From Planctomycetota bacterium (GTDB lineage Bacteria; Planctomycetota; UBA1135; GCA-002686595): a stretch of 7,205 nucleotides of DNA. Positions 6,228 through 7,205 of the stretch are shown in pieces (position 1 is the first letter of the stretch; every line of letters starts with the position of its first letter). Under the pieces are notes generated by a model. That model searched no databases, had not been told where the DNA came from, and saw only the letters and a list, made by a program, of their open reading frames with translations. A program made the position numbers and the translations under genes. The stretch is taken from NCBI GenBank assembly GCA_028823185.1, contig JAPKBY010000080.1, positions 1-7,205 on the forward strand, read 5' to 3'.

Positions 6228-6965
6228 GTGAAAGGAGTAATATGGGGACAGGAGAGGGCGAAGGCGCCGCGTCGAGGCCGCTGGTCGCAAGCGGAGATAG
6301 GACGCTTGCGCGAGCTCTATGGGCTCAGAGATGACGAGACCATCGCGAAAGAGATGTGTCGACCCGTCGAGAGCGTCCAGAAGATGGCCGAGCAGATCTT
6401 TGCTAAGACGCAGAGGACTGGACCTTGGACAACGGGTGAGGTCGAGCGTCTCAAGCAATACATCGGAGCGAGCGCTCCTGATGTGATCGCGCGCGTCTTT
6501 GGTCGTCCGCTTGAAGAGGTTCAATTTCAGATCGCTGAGATGAGCCGGATGAAGCACTCTGGCTCTTGGAGCCAGGATGAGGTCGTGGCCTTTAAGCGGC
6601 TCTACGGAACGCGAACGGAGGCTGACCTAGCGGTAGTCTTTGGTCGCTCAGAGGAGTCCGTTTTTCGCCTCGCAGACAAGCTCTGCTTGGCTAAGGACAA
6701 GGCCTTCATCCGTAAGATGCAGGGGACTTCCTCTACCAAGATGCCTCGCTGGTCTGACGAGGAGGTCGTGAAGCTCCGAGAGCTCTACGGGACCTCTTCT
6801 AACCTTGAGATCGCTCAAGCGTTGGAGCGCTCTGTGAAGAGCGTCGTGTCAAAAGCACACAACTTAGGTCTCAAGAAATCGTCTGATCGTCTCCAGCAGA
6901 TGGGGCGACAGAATGTGAACTTGAGGTATAAGCGCAGTGAGAGTGAAGGGGTCACGGACGACTGA
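6228..6965 (+). CDS. Four-repeat SANT/Myb-like putative DNA-binding protein
   Basis: The 245-residue product is almost entirely four related helical repeats. Each begins with a tryptophan and follows roughly W-S/T-x-x-E-V-x-x-L-R-x-L-Y-G, then x-x-I-A-x-x-F-x-R-x-x-E-S-V. Repeats start at Trp19 (RWSQAEIGRLRELYG), Trp67 (PWTTGEVERLKQYIG), Trp114 (SWSQDEVVAFKRLYG) and Trp175 (RWSDEEVVKLRELYG). The last ends VKSVVSKAHNLGLKK, a typical recognition-helix ending of SANT/Myb or sigma-4-like helix-turn-helix units. Repeats 3 and 4 are separated by a basic linker at 155-172, and a hydrophilic tail follows 216. No signal peptide, membrane segment or enzymatic domain is seen, so a cytoplasmic DNA-binding role is the natural inference. 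The gene follows the small ORF by one base and probably belongs to the ptsI operon. The repeat structure is clear; its target and function are unknown. Confidence 0.85.
   Translation: MKGVIWGQERAKAPRRGRWSQAEIGRLRELYGLRDDETIAKEMCRPVESVQKMAEQIFAKTQRTGPWTTGEVERLKQYIGASAPDVIARVFGRPLEEVQFQIAEMSRMKHSGSWSQDEVVAFKRLYGTRTEADLAVVFGRSEESVFRLADKLCLAKDKAFIRKMQGTSSTKMPRWSDEEVVKLRELYGTSSNLEIAQALERSVKSVVSKAHNLGLKKSSDRLQQMGRQNVNLRYKRSESEGVTDD
6276..6872 (+). repeat. Four tandem SANT/Myb-like coding repeats
   Basis: The repeats span approximately 6276-6401, 6420-6545, 6561-6689 and 6744-6872. Trp-to-Trp spacing is 48, 47 and 61 residues. Repeats 1 and 4 share RLRELYG/KLRELYG and nearly the same DNA (GAGCTCTATGGG versus GAGCTCTACGGG). 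This pattern suggests descent by internal duplication followed by divergence. Confidence 0.75.
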
Positions 6966-7081
6966 TCCGCGTCTTCTTCTCGGAGCTCGCGTAATGTTTG
7001 GAAGCGGTCGCCCTCGTAGGCGGCTGCTTCTTTCTTTAGTTCGGTGAGGAGTCGGAGCAAGGTGACGCTAGACTCGTTCAG

Positions 7082-7205
7082 ATGAAGAGTGGATTGCTGC
7101 TGCCCTTGATCTTCGTGGCCTGCTCACACGAGGTCACAGAACCAGATATCCCGGCGCGGCCGGATGTCGTCCTCGTGGTCGTTGACACATTGCGTGCCGA
7201 TCGCC
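7082..7205 (+). CDS. Sulfatase/alkaline-phosphatase superfamily lipoprotein (5' part)
   Basis: The first 41 codons are visible before the window ends. Residues 1-14 form a short lipoprotein signal peptide: MKS, a hydrophobic core, then FVAC, with Cys14 as the likely lipidation site. Phe at -3 is unusual for a lipobox. After a short polar linker, DVVLVVVDTLRADR (28-41) is the characteristic first strand and metal-binding Asp (Asp35) of sulfatases and related phosphotransferases. The product is therefore probably an envelope-anchored enzyme acting on sulfate or phosphate esters, or a phosphoglycerol-transferase relative; the substrate cannot be inferred. No Shine-Dalgarno lies at normal distance; AAGGTGA at 7059-7065 is 16 bases away. 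An in-frame TAG at 7037 limits upstream starts. A gap of 116 bases separates it from the repeat-protein gene. Confidence 0.8.
   Translation, partial: MKSGLLLPLIFVACSHEVTEPDIPARPDVVLVVVDTLRADR

Noticed and set aside
6150..6557. 135-codon minus-strand frame opposite the repeat-protein gene
   Set aside because: It is antisense to a gene with clear repeat structure and its own ribosome site; its composition is typical of a shadow frame.
6966..7081. Intrinsic terminator after the repeat-protein gene
   Set aside because: Only a 4-bp CGCG repeat is found near 6968-6992, with no T-run after it.

Overview
The window carries a compact stretch of a bacterial chromosome, moderately GC-rich by eye. It holds four substantial genes, one partial gene at the right edge, a probable gene tail at the left edge, and a few very small ORFs. 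The last gene starts with a lipoprotein signal peptide, which suggests a Gram-negative cell envelope. Predicted proteins are rich in Glu/Asp and Arg. Lipoprotein sulfatase-like enzymes, an oversized Tex protein and tandem SANT/Myb-like repeats would fit a myxobacterial/deltaproteobacterial or planctomycete-type genome. That is inference at low confidence; no rRNA or other taxonomic marker is present.

Layout: positions 1-84 probably encode the last 27 residues of an unidentified protein, followed by an inverted repeat and a gene-poor leader to 473. A divergent Tex-family S1 RNA-binding protein follows (474-3176, +). It has an approximately 100-residue acidic Ala/Pro/Glu insertion, a degenerate YqgF loop and a basic tail. 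Nine bases after its stop a convergent gene begins (3186-4004, -), encoding an unrecognised protein with two membrane segments, a coiled coil and a long acidic tail.

A 303-bp divergent intergenic region (4005-4307) contains a very strong Shine-Dalgarno sequence in front of very short ORFs. It leads to ptsI (4308-6137, +), a complete PTS Enzyme I with the catalytic set retained and one change next to the phospho-histidine. ptsI overlaps by GTGA a likely 30-codon gene (6134-6226). One base later comes a gene for a 245-residue protein made of four tandem SANT/Myb-like repeats (6228-6965). Both junctions have an exact AAGGAGG at good spacing, so ptsI, the small gene and the repeat protein look like one translationally coupled operon. 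The window ends inside a lipoprotein sulfatase/alkaline-phosphatase superfamily gene (7082 onward).

Functionally, ptsI would transfer phosphate from phosphoenolpyruvate to an HPr encoded elsewhere; no HPr or EII component is in the window. Its coupling to a putative DNA-binding protein raises the possibility of a regulatory rather than sugar-transport PTS, but this is inference. I see no CRISPR array, insertion sequence, tRNA or rRNA. I do not claim a new system. The most unusual items are the four-repeat SANT/Myb-like protein in the ptsI operon, the coupled small ORF, and the modified Tex protein.
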